64,000 bases of DNA from an uncultured Clostridia bacterium (GCA_934162535.1 CAKPJC010000009.1:1-64000); one strand, 5' to 3'. Counted from the first letter of the stretch, positions 1-9,654 are shown. Program-made: numbers and translations. The notes: generated from the sequence alone by a model not told the origin.

Positions 1-84
1 GTCCTGTTCAATTTAGAACTCATTCCGCAGCTCTTGTCGCTTAAATATTTGTCCTAACTTTTGGGGTCACTTCTATTACAGCCG

Positions 85-114
85 TAGACAAAATTAGACA
101 AAATATGTTATAAT
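85..114 (+). promoter_or_regulatory. Promoter of the first membrane protein gene
   Basis: TAGACA (85-90) and TATAAT (109-114) are 18 bases apart, 63 bases ahead of the start codon at 177. Confidence 0.5.
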
Positions 115-121
115 AAAATAG

Positions 122-158
122 CACAAATGAAAAGAGAAAATTATCATTTGTGTTTTTT
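122..158 (+). terminator. Leader terminator or attenuator
   Basis: CACAAATGA (122-130) pairs with TCATTTGTG (144-152) and is followed by six T. The hairpin lies between the promoter and the ribosome site of the 177 gene, so transcripts would meet it at once. It may be an attenuator or a roadblock for read-through from the left. Confidence 0.5.
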
Positions 159-176
159 GTATAGGAGGAAAGTAAA

Positions 177-2504
177 ATGAAAAAATATAGATTTGAATTT
201 ATATTTGGAATGCTATATTCATTATTTTCAGTTTTAATAATTACTGTATCTAATAATTTTAATTATGGCGTAATAAAAGAAATTGATGAATTAGTTAAAT
301 TAGTTTTCAGTAGTCTGATAGGATTAATTACAATATGGATATCAGGATACTTTATTTTAATACAACTATATAAAAATTCATATCCTATGGAGATAATAGA
401 AAGAAAGTTTTTAAAAACTGTAAAGAGAATTTTAATATTTTCAGGATTAAATATTTTTATGGGTATGTTTATTATTGCTAAATTTAATAATTATATAAAT
501 GAAACATATTATTTAATAATATTTACTATTAATATGATTATTATTTTTTATAAAACATATATGATAAATAGAACATTTACTATAAATACATATATAGACA
601 ATTTTTATAAGAAATTATCTAATGAATTAAAAAAGAATAATACTACAGAAAAAGTTATTGATAATACTTTTAAAGAATTTTGTAATTTTTTTGATGATTG
701 TATAGTTAAAGATGAATACTATGTTTGTAATAATATTTCTAAAAAAACAGGAGAATTGTTTAGAGAGTTAATAGAATATTGTAATAAAATGGTAATAGAA
801 GGAAAAGAAGATATCGCTGAATATTTATTTGATAAAATTGTTAATTATGGAATTTACCAAGTTATAAATTCTAAAAATAGTAAATCACCTAATTTTATAT
901 CTGATTTGTTTGTGCAACAGGCAAAAAATATTAATATATGCATTAAAATAGATAGATTAGAATGGTTTAAAAAATATGTAAAAAACATAAATTTATTAAT
1001 AAAAGAATATCAAGATAATGAAAATAATGTTTTAGAAGAAATATCATATATGAATGTAAAAATAGCTAAAGAATTAATGAATAAGGATTCATCATGGATG
1101 GAATGGTTTATTAATCAACTGTATAATATGAATATTTCATTGAAGTATGCATATAAAAACATAAATTTAAGTTATTATTGTAAAGTGATATCATATATAT
1201 TAATTACCTATATAGAAAACAAAGAAAAAGATAATGAAAAATATAAAATATTGATAGATAATTTAAAGAGATTTACAATAGAATTAACTCGTGTTAATGA
1301 TAATATACAAGATATGGTAATCAACTATTCTATATATGGTAATAAATTATTGGAAAATAAAGACATTTCTAAAATAGAAGACTTTATCGAAGTATTAACT
1401 CAAGATGAAAACAGATTAATAAATGAAGATAAATGGAATGAATTTGTTTTATATTATTTAAATATATCATTAGAAAAATATCCAGAAAAATTAGCGGAAA
1501 AAAATAGGAAAAAGATAATAGATATAATAATAAGTTTAAGCTTAAATGATTCTAATATTAAATATTATAGTTTTCTGCCAGAATATGACAAAATAATATG
1601 TGATAATAAATATAACTCAAAAGCAATAGAGCAAATATGTGAAGAATTCGTTGAATTACTTACTAGACTTATAATAAATAATAATGTTAAAATGTACTAT
1701 TTAACTTTAAAATTATTAAAAGATTCTATCATAAAGTTGGAAAAAAGTGATAAAAATATACAAGAAAAGATATTCGATATTTTTATTTTGATGTTAATGA
1801 AATCACTAAATACAGAAAATAAAAAATTTGCTGAACTTACGATTTCCACATTGGATGAATGTGTTGAAAACTTGGATAAAGAAAAGAAAATATCAGATGA
1901 TTTTGGAGATTATATAATTGAGAAAATATCAGATATAGCAATGTATAGAACTAATATAACTGAGATTAATGCAATAGAAATAGTAAACTTGTTGGCAGGA
2001 TTTTTGGAAGAAGGAAAAGAATATAATTTTATTTCAAGAAAAGTAGAAAAGAAAAAATTATTATATAAAAATATTTACAATATTGGAATTAATTCTATTG
2101 AAAATAATATGGAAAACTCAGTACGAAATGTATCAAATACATTAGGATGGTTTATAATTGCAAGTATAAAAAATGATGCAGTTCATTTAACTAATTATTT
2201 AATTGAGAGAACAGTAGATTTATTTAAAATTGCAAAGAATATGGAGGTTACAGAAAAAACCTTAACATTTATAATGACATTATTTACAACAGTAGGTACA
2301 TATTGCTGCAAAGAACCAAAGGATATTGTATTTTTGGAAAAAATTTTAGATATATTGAAAGAAGAAAATTTGATAAGAATAAAAACAGCAATAGAATTAA
2401 GAACTAAGGAAAACAATATGTGGGATAAATTATTTGAAGGAAATACACAGATATTAACTGGAAAATTCTTAAGTAAGATAACAGAAATATCAAATAAAAA
2501 ATAA
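177..2504 (+). CDS. Membrane-anchored protein of unknown function, 775 aa
   Basis: I do not recognise this protein. The first 135 residues hold four hydrophobic stretches (about 9-28, 41-66, 85-105, 111-131) that should be membrane helices. The remaining 640 residues are charged, helix-rich and without obvious catalytic motifs, and would face the cytoplasm. AGGAGG at 163-168 sits 8 bases before the ATG, so the start is firm. It has its own promoter with a hairpin in the leader and converges on the integrase gene, sharing a terminator with it. Its place at the element edge next to the integrase is typical of cargo. A helical receptor or defence role is possible but unsupported. Confidence 0.6.
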   Translation: MKKYRFEFIFGMLYSLFSVLIITVSNNFNYGVIKEIDELVKLVFSSLIGLITIWISGYFILIQLYKNSYPMEIIERKFLKTVKRILIFSGLNIFMGMFIIAKFNNYINETYYLIIFTINMIIIFYKTYMINRTFTINTYIDNFYKKLSNELKKNNTTEKVIDNTFKEFCNFFDDCIVKDEYYVCNNISKKTGELFRELIEYCNKMVIEGKEDIAEYLFDKIVNYGIYQVINSKNSKSPNFISDLFVQQAKNINICIKIDRLEWFKKYVKNINLLIKEYQDNENNVLEEISYMNVKIAKELMNKDSSWMEWFINQLYNMNISLKYAYKNINLSYYCKVISYILITYIENKEKDNEKYKILIDNLKRFTIELTRVNDNIQDMVINYSIYGNKLLENKDISKIEDFIEVLTQDENRLINEDKWNEFVLYYLNISLEKYPEKLAEKNRKKIIDIIISLSLNDSNIKYYSFLPEYDKIICDNKYNSKAIEQICEEFVELLTRLIINNNVKMYYLTLKLLKDSIIKLEKSDKNIQEKIFDIFILMLMKSLNTENKKFAELTISTLDECVENLDKEKKISDDFGDYIIEKISDIAMYRTNITEINAIEIVNLLAGFLEEGKEYNFISRKVEKKKLLYKNIYNIGINSIENNMENSVRNVSNTLGWFIIASIKNDAVHLTNYLIERTVDLFKIAKNMEVTEKTLTFIMTLFTTVGTYCCKEPKDIVFLEKILDILKEENLIRIKTAIELRTKENNMWDKLFEGNTQILTGKFLSKITEISNKK

Positions 2505-2533
2505 AGCTATTTTAAACAGTAGCTTTATTTTTT
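2499..2533. terminator. Bidirectional terminator
   Basis: Perfect 11-base arms (2499-2509 and 2520-2530) with A-rich and T-rich flanks overlap the end of the 177 gene and the end of the converging integrase gene. Confidence 0.8.
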
Positions 2534-3696
2534 ATTAGTAGGTTCTCCAACAACTCCGCACTAGCCCTATCGGTAGACTCCAAATCATGAACATAAAACT
2601 TCAAAGTAGTATCAGTACTAGCATGACCTAATTTATGAGAAACAGTCTTAACATCAACATTACCAGAAATAAGCAAAGTAGCAAAAGTATGTCTCAAATC
2701 ATGAAAACGAATATGAGGAAAACCATTCCTAGTTAAGAAAGAACTAAACCATTTAGGACCAGTTGCAGGATTCATAATTCTACCATCAGCAGTAGTAAAA
2801 ACATTTTTAACACCATTCCAAGATTTACCCAATGCAAGTCTCATCTTACTTTGCTCACATCTCCATTGTTTAAGTAAATCAAAGCAAATACTAGGAACAA
2901 CTATTGTACGAACACTTAAATCAGTTTTAGGACTCTTCTCAGAAGTAGGTTGACCACTTAAATAATAAGCACTTCTCTTAACACTTATTTTATGATTTTT
3001 AAAATCAATATCATCCCAATGCAAACCAACCAATTCACCACGTCTAAAACCAGTTAAAATAGCAAGAATAACAAAACATTTATATTTTATAGGAGCCTTT
3101 TCAAGTAGGGCATTTATTAATCTTTTAGATGTTTCTTCATCATAACATGTCATTTTAGTACGTTTAAATTTAGGTTGAACAACTTTAGTACAGGGATTAT
3201 AAGGAACTATGTCCCATCTAAGAGCATTACTGAAAATGCTAGATAATATTTCATGAGCACGATGCACACTAGCTGGAGATAAAGTTTTATAATTACCATT
3301 TTTGTCTTTTCTGTTAGTTGGCTTAGTTAGCAAAAAATTATACAGATTATCCAAATCCAAAGGTTTTATTTTATCAAGTCGCTTGTTACCTAAATATGGT
3401 AAAATATGTTTATTTAATTTTTCATTATAACTTTGGTAAGTTGTAGGTGAAAGATTAGGTTTTACATATGTTTCTAACCATTGTTTACTAAAATCATTTA
3501 ATGTCACTTTTTTTGCAGAATATGTGCAACCGCCTTCAATTGAAGTAATAAATTTTGCAAGTTCTTTTTCGGCTTCCCTTTTAGATGAACAAGTAACAGT
3601 CTTATTGAAATATTTTCTTTTTCCATTTGAATCGAAACCATTACTAACACGAAGTCTATATTTTTCATTTCCCATATATAGAATGTTTCCTGCCAA
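2512..3696 (-). CDS. Tn916-type tyrosine recombinase (integrase) of element 1
   Basis: This integrase cuts and joins att sites for integration and excision. The N-terminal 60 residues resemble the small DNA-binding domain of Tn916-type integrases, residues about 65-160 are the SAM-like core-binding domain, and about 185-385 form the catalytic domain. Catalytic residues are visible: R218 in TGFRRGEL, H332 and R335 in HDLRH, H358 in LGHAS, and Y368 in KFYVH. The start is TTG at 3696, with AGGAGG eight bases upstream; the protein begins MAGN, like the MAGS start of the second integrase. It is transcribed after the DUF6076-like gene from the overlapping promoter pair at 4448-4500. It appears full length and active. 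Confidence 0.95.
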   Translation of the reverse strand: MAGNILYMGNEKYRLRVSNGFDSNGKRKYFNKTVTCSSKREAEKELAKFITSIEGGCTYSAKKVTLNDFSKQWLETYVKPNLSPTTYQSYNEKLNKHILPYLGNKRLDKIKPLDLDNLYNFLLTKPTNRKDKNGNYKTLSPASVHRAHEILSSIFSNALRWDIVPYNPCTKVVQPKFKRTKMTCYDEETSKRLINALLEKAPIKYKCFVILAILTGFRRGELVGLHWDDIDFKNHKISVKRSAYYLSGQPTSEKSPKTDLSVRTIVVPSICFDLLKQWRCEQSKMRLALGKSWNGVKNVFTTADGRIMNPATGPKWFSSFLTRNGFPHIRFHDLRHTFATLLISGNVDVKTVSHKLGHASTDTTLKFYVHDLESTDRASAELLENLLIKNKATV

Positions 3697-3708
3697 ATAT
3701 ATTACCTC

Positions 3709-4404
3709 CTACTTATTAATCCAATCTTGATTATCTTTCAGCCATTTTGAAAGTTCATCAATTTTAATTTTATTATCTTTACAAAGTTTATACATCTCTT
3801 TAGCCTTAGAAGCCCAATTAGAAAATAGTTTATCTACATTAGCAATATCCTTATTTCTTTGCTTTTTGGCATTTTGAGTTTTATATGCATTTCTATATAG
3901 CTTTGTTATCTCATCAGATTGAACAGAAAGTTCATAGCCAATATCTCTACAAGTCTTACCATTTCTAAAAACACGAGTACAATATATTTCATTACTTTTA
4001 GTTGTAGGAACAAAATATTTGCCACAATTTTTACATTTATTAAATTGAATATTTAAAGCAGCGGCTCTATATAAAATGAATAGAATAAAATCATGATAAG
4101 ATTTAAAAGTATAAATTTCTAATGGCATTTTTAAATCGCTCTCTATTTCGATTCCACTAAAAATTCTACATTCGAATGATCCCATTTTTGACAATTCATT
4201 ACCTAAAGCTTTATATAATGAATCTGCATGATTATTTAATAAAAATTCAATTAAATATTTTTCAGTTGAATTAGCTTCTTCAAATAATTCAATTACAAAA
4301 TTACCTAAATTAAATTCTTTAGTAACAGCTTTTTTTTCAATATCTATAAGATAACATGTATCATTATTTATATATAGATGAATTTGCTTTGAGTCTTGTT
4401 TCAT
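3709..4404 (-). CDS. DUF6076-like zinc-finger protein
   Basis: A family of unknown function often found beside integrases. The C-terminal half carries a Cys pattern (CKNCGKYF, then YC and TC about 15-20 residues later) that should bind zinc, followed by a basic helical tail. The ATG at 4404 is chosen because AAGGAG lies six bases ahead of it; a longer reading from 4425 would put the ribosome site inside the gene. It is cotranscribed with the integrase 12 bases downstream. A 437-aa relative holds the same place in element 2, which suggests a conserved role in control of integration, or in DNA binding at the att site (inference). Confidence 0.7.
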   Translation of the reverse strand: MKQDSKQIHLYINNDTCYLIDIEKKAVTKEFNLGNFVIELFEEANSTEKYLIEFLLNNHADSLYKALGNELSKMGSFECRIFSGIEIESDLKMPLEIYTFKSYHDFILFILYRAAALNIQFNKCKNCGKYFVPTTKSNEIYCTRVFRNGKTCRDIGYELSVQSDEITKLYRNAYKTQNAKKQRNKDIANVDKLFSNWASKAKEMYKLCKDNKIKIDELSKWLKDNQDWINK

Positions 4405-4447
4405 AACTATCTCCTTTTTAGACATTTTAAAATAAATTTCAAAAATG

Positions 4448-4500
4448 TCTTGACTTAAATTTGAATCTATTGTAACATATAGACATATTAAAAGTCAAGA
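4448..4500. promoter_or_regulatory. Overlapping divergent promoters of element 1
   Basis: TCTTGACTT (4448-4456) and AAGTCAAGA (4492-4500) form an inverted repeat, and each arm supplies a -35 box. Rightward: TTGACT 4450-4455, 17 bases, TAACAT 4473-4478. Leftward: TTGACT 4498-4493, 17 bases, TTACAA 4475-4470. The two -10 boxes overlap, so two polymerases cannot bind together. The same layout occurs at 16343-16399. Confidence 0.7.
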
Positions 4501-4543
4501 ATAATCTGTCAATTACTTCAAATAATTCCAAGGAGGTGAGATT

Positions 4544-4738
4544 ATGCAAGAAAAAACAGATATTCCAGAGCTATTAACTGTTAAAAAAATTCAAGAAAAA
4601 ATGAGAATTTCAAAAGCAGGAGTATATAACTTAATAAATTCTGGACAAATTCCACTAGTAAAAATAGGTAATAGAAAATTAATACCTAAAAAAGAATTTT
4701 TAGTTTGGTTAAAGAAACAGGAGGTGAACACAAAATAA
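4544..4738 (+). CDS. Helix-turn-helix protein, excisionase type
   Basis: A 64-residue protein with the MerR/excisionase-type winged helix: TVKKIQEKMRISKAGVYNLI is the helix-turn-helix and IPLVKIGNRKLIPKKEFLVWL the wing. Such proteins bind att arms to steer excision, or repress the neighbouring promoters. AGGAGG lies just upstream of the ATG. It is the first gene of the rightward transcript from the 4450-4478 promoter and is followed by a second HTH gene after one base. Confidence 0.8.
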   Translation: MQEKTDIPELLTVKKIQEKMRISKAGVYNLINSGQIPLVKIGNRKLIPKKEFLVWLKKQEVNTK

Positions 4739-4739
4739 A

Positions 4740-4958
4740 ATGGATGAAGAAGAATTCTTAACAAAACAACAAGTAATAGAAAAATATAAACCGATGTTTA
4801 CAGAGTGGTCTCTTTCAAAATTAATCAGAGAAAGAAAAATAAAATTTGTAAGGATTGGTAGAAGAATATTTTTCACTAAAAAATCAGTAAACGATTTTAT
4901 AAAATCTCAAGAAGAAAATAGCATTTTGAATGAAAGAAGGGATTTTCACATTGTATAA
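4740..4958 (+). CDS. Second small helix-turn-helix protein
   Basis: A 72-residue DNA-binding domain of the same type as its neighbour: LTKQQVIEKYKPMFTEWSLS then LIRERKIKFVRIGRRIFFTKK, and a short tail. The start is one base after the previous stop, with AGGAGG 15 bases away inside the upstream gene, so translation is probably coupled. It may be the excisionase while the first is a repressor, or the reverse; the sequence does not decide. Confidence 0.7.
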   Translation: MDEEEFLTKQQVIEKYKPMFTEWSLSKLIRERKIKFVRIGRRIFFTKKSVNDFIKSQEENSILNERRDFHIV

Positions 4959-5104
4959 AATGAAAAATTGTCCTTTCAATTGGTACTTGAAAGAACAATA
5001 TAATTGAATATAAAGGCTAACCAATATAAACAATCTCTAAATATATTATATACGATTAGCCTAAAATATTCAATAAATTTAGAAATATTTTAGGAGGGAT
5101 ACAA
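4959..5104 (+). promoter_or_regulatory. Structured leader ahead of the primase-helicase gene
   Basis: Two hairpins are visible: CTTTCAA 4973-4979 with TTGAAAG 4987-4993, extended by TTGT/ACAA, and AGGCTAA 5014-5020 with TTAGCCT 5056-5062. Neither has a T-run, so they are not terminators. They could be an origin-type structure or a translational control element for the gene that follows. Confidence 0.35.
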
Positions 5105-7885
5105 TTGAATATATATGATGAAATTAGAAGTAAATTAACAAATAAACAAGTAGCAAGATATTATTTAGGTGAACCGCAACAACATTCTGGAAATAGTATT
5201 GGATATTGTTCGCCATTTAGAAATGAAAAGCATCCGTCGTTCTGGGTAAATGATGAAAAAGGTTTTACAGATTTTGCAGCAAAAGAGCATAGTGGTAATA
5301 TGGTAACATTTGTAATGCAAAATAAAAATTTACCAACATATTTTGATGCAGCAAAACAATTGATTAATGACTTTGGATTAAATATAGAGATAAAAGAAAA
5401 TATGTCTTGCTTCAGTAAAAATAGAACAAAAGAAAAAATTACAGATTTAGTATTTGATAAAGGTAATAAACCGAAAGATATAAATTGTATGTTTGATATA
5501 ATAGAACATACAAGCAAGCCAGATAAGAAAGAGGCGGCATATATAAAAAATCGAATACCTAATCTTGAAATAAAAAAATATTCATTAGATGAAATATTAA
5601 ATAATATTGTAAAAGGAAAAACAATAATTCCATCAGGAATAAAGTCGAATGCAAAACAAAATTTTAAAGGGCAACAATTATTTTTAGTGGATTTTGATAA
5701 CACAAAAAATGGAATAAAAATATGTGCAAATGAAGAAGAACATGCAACCATAAATAAAATACTAGAATATTGTAAGAAAATAGGGTTTATGCCTACATTT
5801 GCATATTATACATTTAGTCATAGTGAGGAACAACATAAATTTAGGGTTGGTTATGTTTTGGAAGAACCCATTGTAGATTATAAAACTGCAGAAAAAATCC
5901 CTAAAAAATTATTAGAAATATTTAAAGATTTTAATCCAGATACATCAAAACAAAATTTAGCAGATTTCTTTTATGGAGGAAAAAGTATAGCATATAAAAG
6001 TGATAATTATTATTGTCCAAGATTATTAGAAGGATATGCATATAATGATGAATTTGAAATATCAGAAGATAAGTATAAACAATATAATGATTTATTAAGA
6101 CCTCATAGTTATGAATTTTCTGACAGAGGGTTGGTTAAGAAAATAATAAAAAAGGATGTATTAGAAGATAAAGTAATAAGTAATTTTATTGCAATTCCAA
6201 CAAAGTTTATTACATATAATGATGGAAATGAAACAAGGACAGATGTTACTTTAAAAACTATTTTAAATACAGGAGAAGAGTTGCCAAAAATAACACTAAA
6301 TATAAAAGACTTTGAGAGCTTAAATTGGATTGCAAATGGAACATGGAACTTTGAGCCTAGAATAAGTCCAAATGGAAATAATAAAGAATATTTTAAAGAT
6401 ACATCAAAAATATTAAGTAAATTATCAACTAAAGAAATAATATATTCACATATGGGTTTTAGAAAAATAAATGGAAAATTACATTATTTATATCATGGTG
6501 GAGTAATTGGAGAGAATAAAGATATAAAAGTTGATTTAAGTGAGTCAGGACTAGAACAATATAAGTTTATAGAAGACCAGTTAGATTCAAAACAAATAAA
6601 GGAATGTGTAGAAACATCACTCAGCTTATTAAATGTAGGGAAAGAAACTATTATAGTACCATTATTAGGAACCATTTTTTTAGCACCTTTACAAGAAATA
6701 TTTAGAGAAATAGGAATAGCTAATGGTTTTGTTACTTGGATACTAGGAGAAAGTGGAACACAAAAAAGTACTTTAGCAGCATTAATGTTATCGCACTTTG
6801 GAAATTTTGAAAGAGATACAATACCTTGTGGGTTTAAAGATACGGTAAATAGTCTAGAAAAACAAGCTTTTATAGTAAAAGACAGTGTATTGTTAATAGA
6901 TGACTATTATCCAAGTCAATCATTACAAGAGTCGAGAAAAATGGAAGCAGTTGCGGAAAGTATATTTGGAATGGCAGGAGATAAACAAGGCAGATCAAGA
7001 ATGAAACAAAATGGTAAAGATATAAGAAAATCATATAGCTCAAGAGGAATATTAATGGCAACAGGAGAAAACTTTCCTAATTTCGCAGAAAGTAGGGTAG
7101 CCAGAAGCGTAATTGTAGAAATAGAAAAGGGAGATTTAAGATTAGATATTTTATCATACTTACAAGGGAATAAAGATAAGCTTAATATTTGTATGAGAGA
7201 GTATATAAAATGGATAATTGTAAATTACGATAAAATTAGAGAGCAAATAAAGATTGACTTTCCTAGATATAGAGAAAAATTTAACAGAGATTTTTCTCAT
7301 GCGAGAATACCAGAAAATATTGCATCATTGTATATAGGTTGTGAAATGTTTTTTGAATTTGCAAGAGCCAATGGTGTTATAGATACAACGATTATGACTG
7401 AATGGAAACTAATATGTTTTAATAGTTTGTTAAAATTAGCAAATAAACAAAGTATTAGAACATCAGATTCAAAACCAGATAAAATGTTTTTCTATGCAAT
7501 ACAAGAATTGTTGGCAAGTGGAGAAGCATATTTTCAAGTATATCTACATGAAAACCAAAGTAGTACGAATCCATATGCAAAAGTTTTAGGATGTTATGAC
7601 AGTCAAAAAAGCATGTATTATTTAATACCAGGAACTGCATATAAATTAGTTGTAGAATATTATGAAAAACAAAATATTAAATTCCCATTAAATCCAGGAG
7701 CACTTTGGACATATTTGAAGAAACATGGAAGCATTGCAATTGCTGAAAAAGATAGAAATATGATAAGAAGAAAAATTAACAATGAAAGTATAGCTGTAAT
7801 TGCGGTGCATCAACAAATGATAAGTCCAGATTTAGGTAAAAATTCTACAAATAAAGAAAAAGAAGAAATAATATTGCCATTTTAG
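5105..7885 (+). CDS. Primase-helicase-like replication protein
   Basis: A 926-residue replication protein for the element. The N-terminus (about 30-95) resembles the DnaG-type CHC2 fold (CSPFRNEKHPSF) but lacks most zinc ligands: the expected His is Arg and the CxxC pair is absent. The middle has no domain I can name. From about residue 530 there is a DUF927-like or superfamily 3-like ATPase: Walker A GESGTQKST, then a Walker B-like VLLIDDYYP. The start is TTG at 5105, six bases after GGAGGG. A strong terminator overlaps the stop. It should unwind and prime element DNA after excision. Priming itself is doubtful given the lost zinc site. Confidence 0.75.
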   Translation: MNIYDEIRSKLTNKQVARYYLGEPQQHSGNSIGYCSPFRNEKHPSFWVNDEKGFTDFAAKEHSGNMVTFVMQNKNLPTYFDAAKQLINDFGLNIEIKENMSCFSKNRTKEKITDLVFDKGNKPKDINCMFDIIEHTSKPDKKEAAYIKNRIPNLEIKKYSLDEILNNIVKGKTIIPSGIKSNAKQNFKGQQLFLVDFDNTKNGIKICANEEEHATINKILEYCKKIGFMPTFAYYTFSHSEEQHKFRVGYVLEEPIVDYKTAEKIPKKLLEIFKDFNPDTSKQNLADFFYGGKSIAYKSDNYYCPRLLEGYAYNDEFEISEDKYKQYNDLLRPHSYEFSDRGLVKKIIKKDVLEDKVISNFIAIPTKFITYNDGNETRTDVTLKTILNTGEELPKITLNIKDFESLNWIANGTWNFEPRISPNGNNKEYFKDTSKILSKLSTKEIIYSHMGFRKINGKLHYLYHGGVIGENKDIKVDLSESGLEQYKFIEDQLDSKQIKECVETSLSLLNVGKETIIVPLLGTIFLAPLQEIFREIGIANGFVTWILGESGTQKSTLAALMLSHFGNFERDTIPCGFKDTVNSLEKQAFIVKDSVLLIDDYYPSQSLQESRKMEAVAESIFGMAGDKQGRSRMKQNGKDIRKSYSSRGILMATGENFPNFAESRVARSVIVEIEKGDLRLDILSYLQGNKDKLNICMREYIKWIIVNYDKIREQIKIDFPRYREKFNRDFSHARIPENIASLYIGCEMFFEFARANGVIDTTIMTEWKLICFNSLLKLANKQSIRTSDSKPDKMFFYAIQELLASGEAYFQVYLHENQSSTNPYAKVLGCYDSQKSMYYLIPGTAYKLVVEYYEKQNIKFPLNPGALWTYLKKHGSIAIAEKDRNMIRRKINNESIAVIAVHQQMISPDLGKNSTNKEKEEIILPF

Positions 7886-7911
7886 AAGCCTTTGATTAAA
7901 GGTTTCTTTTT
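7885..7911 (+). terminator. Terminator of the replication gene
   Basis: GAAGCCTTT (7885-7893) pairs with AAAGGTTTC (7898-7906) around a four-base loop, followed by five T. Confidence 0.8.
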
Positions 7912-7946
7912 CCGTAAAAATACTAGGAATTTTAAATAAAAAATAG

Positions 7947-8019
7947 TATAATACAAATAAATTTAGAAGCGGTATATAAGAAATGAATAAAAATCAATAT
8001 GTTTATATATTAAATACCG
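7947..8019 (+). promoter_or_regulatory. Possible -10 box and leader hairpin
   Basis: TATAAT at 7947-7952 has no good -35 partner. CGGTAT (7970-7975) can pair with ATACCG (8014-8019), with further TATATAA/TTATATA pairing inside, in the leader of the phosphoesterase gene. Confidence 0.3.
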
Positions 8020-8043
8020 AAATGAAAAGAAAAAGGTGATAAA

Positions 8044-8805
8044 ATGATTTATATAACAGGAGATTGCCACTCTGACTTTACGAGATTTTCAATGGATAAC
8101 TTTCCTATTCAAACAGAAATGACAAAAGATGATTATGTTATTATATGTGGAGACTTTGGTGGAGTTTGGACATTTGAAAACGAGAGTGAACAGGAAAAGT
8201 ATTGGTTAGATTGGTTAAATAAAAAGAATTTTACAACATTATTTGTAGATGGAAATCATGAAAACTTTACTAGATTATATAACTATCCAGAGAAAAAGTG
8301 GCACGGAGGAAAAGTACACAAAATTAGAGATTCAGTATTACATCTAATGAGAGGTGAAATTTTTGAAATAGATAATAAAAGAATATTTACATTTGGTGGA
8401 GCATCTTCACATGATATACAAGATGGAATATTAAATTTAGATGAAGAAGAAAAGATATATAATTTTAGAAAAAGAGGTGCATATTTTAGAATTAGAGATT
8501 ACTCATGGTGGGATTTAGAATTACCAACAAATGAAGAGATGGAAAATGGAATTAAAAACTTAGAAAAAGTAAATTATAAAGTTGATTATATTATTTCACA
8601 TTGTTGTCCAACAAGTGTACAAGCTATATTAGGTGCAGGAAAATATAAGAAAGATTGTTTAACAGATTATTTGCAGCAAATATCAGAAAAGTGTGAATTT
8701 AAAAAATGGTATTTTGGACATTACCATGATTATAGGCAAGTTAATTCGCAATATACATTGCTTTATGAAGATATAGTGCCATTGGAGTTTGAAAGTATAT
8801 TTTAA
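8044..8805 (+). CDS. Calcineurin-like metallophosphoesterase
   Basis: A 253-residue two-metal phosphoesterase. The family signature is complete: GDCHSD near residue 6, CGDFGG near 36, GNHEN near 73, SHCCP near 181 and GHYHD near 217. Such enzymes cleave phosphate mono- or diesters; the substrate cannot be told from sequence. It starts a short operon with the 275-aa gene 21 bases downstream and lies in the cargo part of element 1, which makes a defence or counter-defence role possible (inference). Confidence 0.88.
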   Translation: MIYITGDCHSDFTRFSMDNFPIQTEMTKDDYVIICGDFGGVWTFENESEQEKYWLDWLNKKNFTTLFVDGNHENFTRLYNYPEKKWHGGKVHKIRDSVLHLMRGEIFEIDNKRIFTFGGASSHDIQDGILNLDEEEKIYNFRKRGAYFRIRDYSWWDLELPTNEEMENGIKNLEKVNYKVDYIISHCCPTSVQAILGAGKYKKDCLTDYLQQISEKCEFKKWYFGHYHDYRQVNSQYTLLYEDIVPLEFESIF

Positions 8806-8826
8806 TCAGATAGGAGAAAAAATAAT

Positions 8827-9654
8827 ATGATGAAGTTAGAAGAATATGTTGAAAAAAGAAAAAAAGAAGATGGAATAAATGAATTTGATAAAAATAAAAA
8901 AGATGAAAATTTAAAAATATGTGTAAACTATATATTTGAATATTTTAATAATTATTTAAATATTACAGAACTAGAGGAAACAACAATAGCAAAAGAAGAA
9001 AAATTAGATAAATATCGTAAAAAATTAAGAGATTATGATTCTGAAATAAGAGAATGGTTAGTAAATATATATTCTGAATATGGAAACTTTTTAGATAAGT
9101 CAATAGGAAGAGGCACAAGGATAGAACAAACTTATTTTTATTTATTAAGTGAAGAAAGTGAATTCAGAAGTTTATCTTATGAGTGCTATGCTGAGTATAT
9201 AAAGAGATTTCCATATTTAAAAGGGCAAGAAGAAATGTTATACAAATTTTTAAAAGAATATCATAGAGTGGAAAGTAATCAATCAAGGTGGAATATTCCA
9301 TCGATAAATGAAGAAATAGATGAATGGATAGAGAAAACGAAAAATAAATATGGTGTAAATTTATGTGCTTTTGCTTTCGATTGGGTAAATTATTTTTATG
9401 AAACTCCAGAAATATGGGGAAGTAAACACAAAAAGAAAAATAGTGAATCATATAGAGGATATGAATATGATTATAAAAATGGAGATAATTTATTTAATAT
9501 AGATTCATTATATAGGAACATGCCAAAGAAATCATTTACTAAAGGTAAAAAACAAGAATTTGAAATATTATTTATGTATTTTTGGTTGCACGAAATGGAA
9601 GGAAATGAACAAGATTGGGATGAATATATTGATAAAATAGATAACCATAAATAA
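8827..9654 (+). CDS. Hypothetical protein, 275 aa
   Basis: I do not recognise it. It is rich in Glu, Lys, Tyr and Trp, mostly helical, and has neither membrane segments nor a signal peptide. GGAG lies about ten bases before the ATG. Its close spacing after the phosphoesterase gene suggests the two act together. Confidence 0.55.
   Translation: MMKLEEYVEKRKKEDGINEFDKNKKDENLKICVNYIFEYFNNYLNITELEETTIAKEEKLDKYRKKLRDYDSEIREWLVNIYSEYGNFLDKSIGRGTRIEQTYFYLLSEESEFRSLSYECYAEYIKRFPYLKGQEEMLYKFLKEYHRVESNQSRWNIPSINEEIDEWIEKTKNKYGVNLCAFAFDWVNYFYETPEIWGSKHKKKNSESYRGYEYDYKNGDNLFNIDSLYRNMPKKSFTKGKKQEFEILFMYFWLHEMEGNEQDWDEYIDKIDNHK

Noticed and set aside
5161..5751. Leftward 196-codon frame opposite the primase gene
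   Set aside because: It is hydrophobic and Ser/Phe-rich, as expected of the reverse of an AT-rich gene, and has no ribosome site.
7947..8040. Riboswitch ahead of the phosphoesterase gene
   Set aside because: There is only one imperfect stem and no conserved core of a known riboswitch class.
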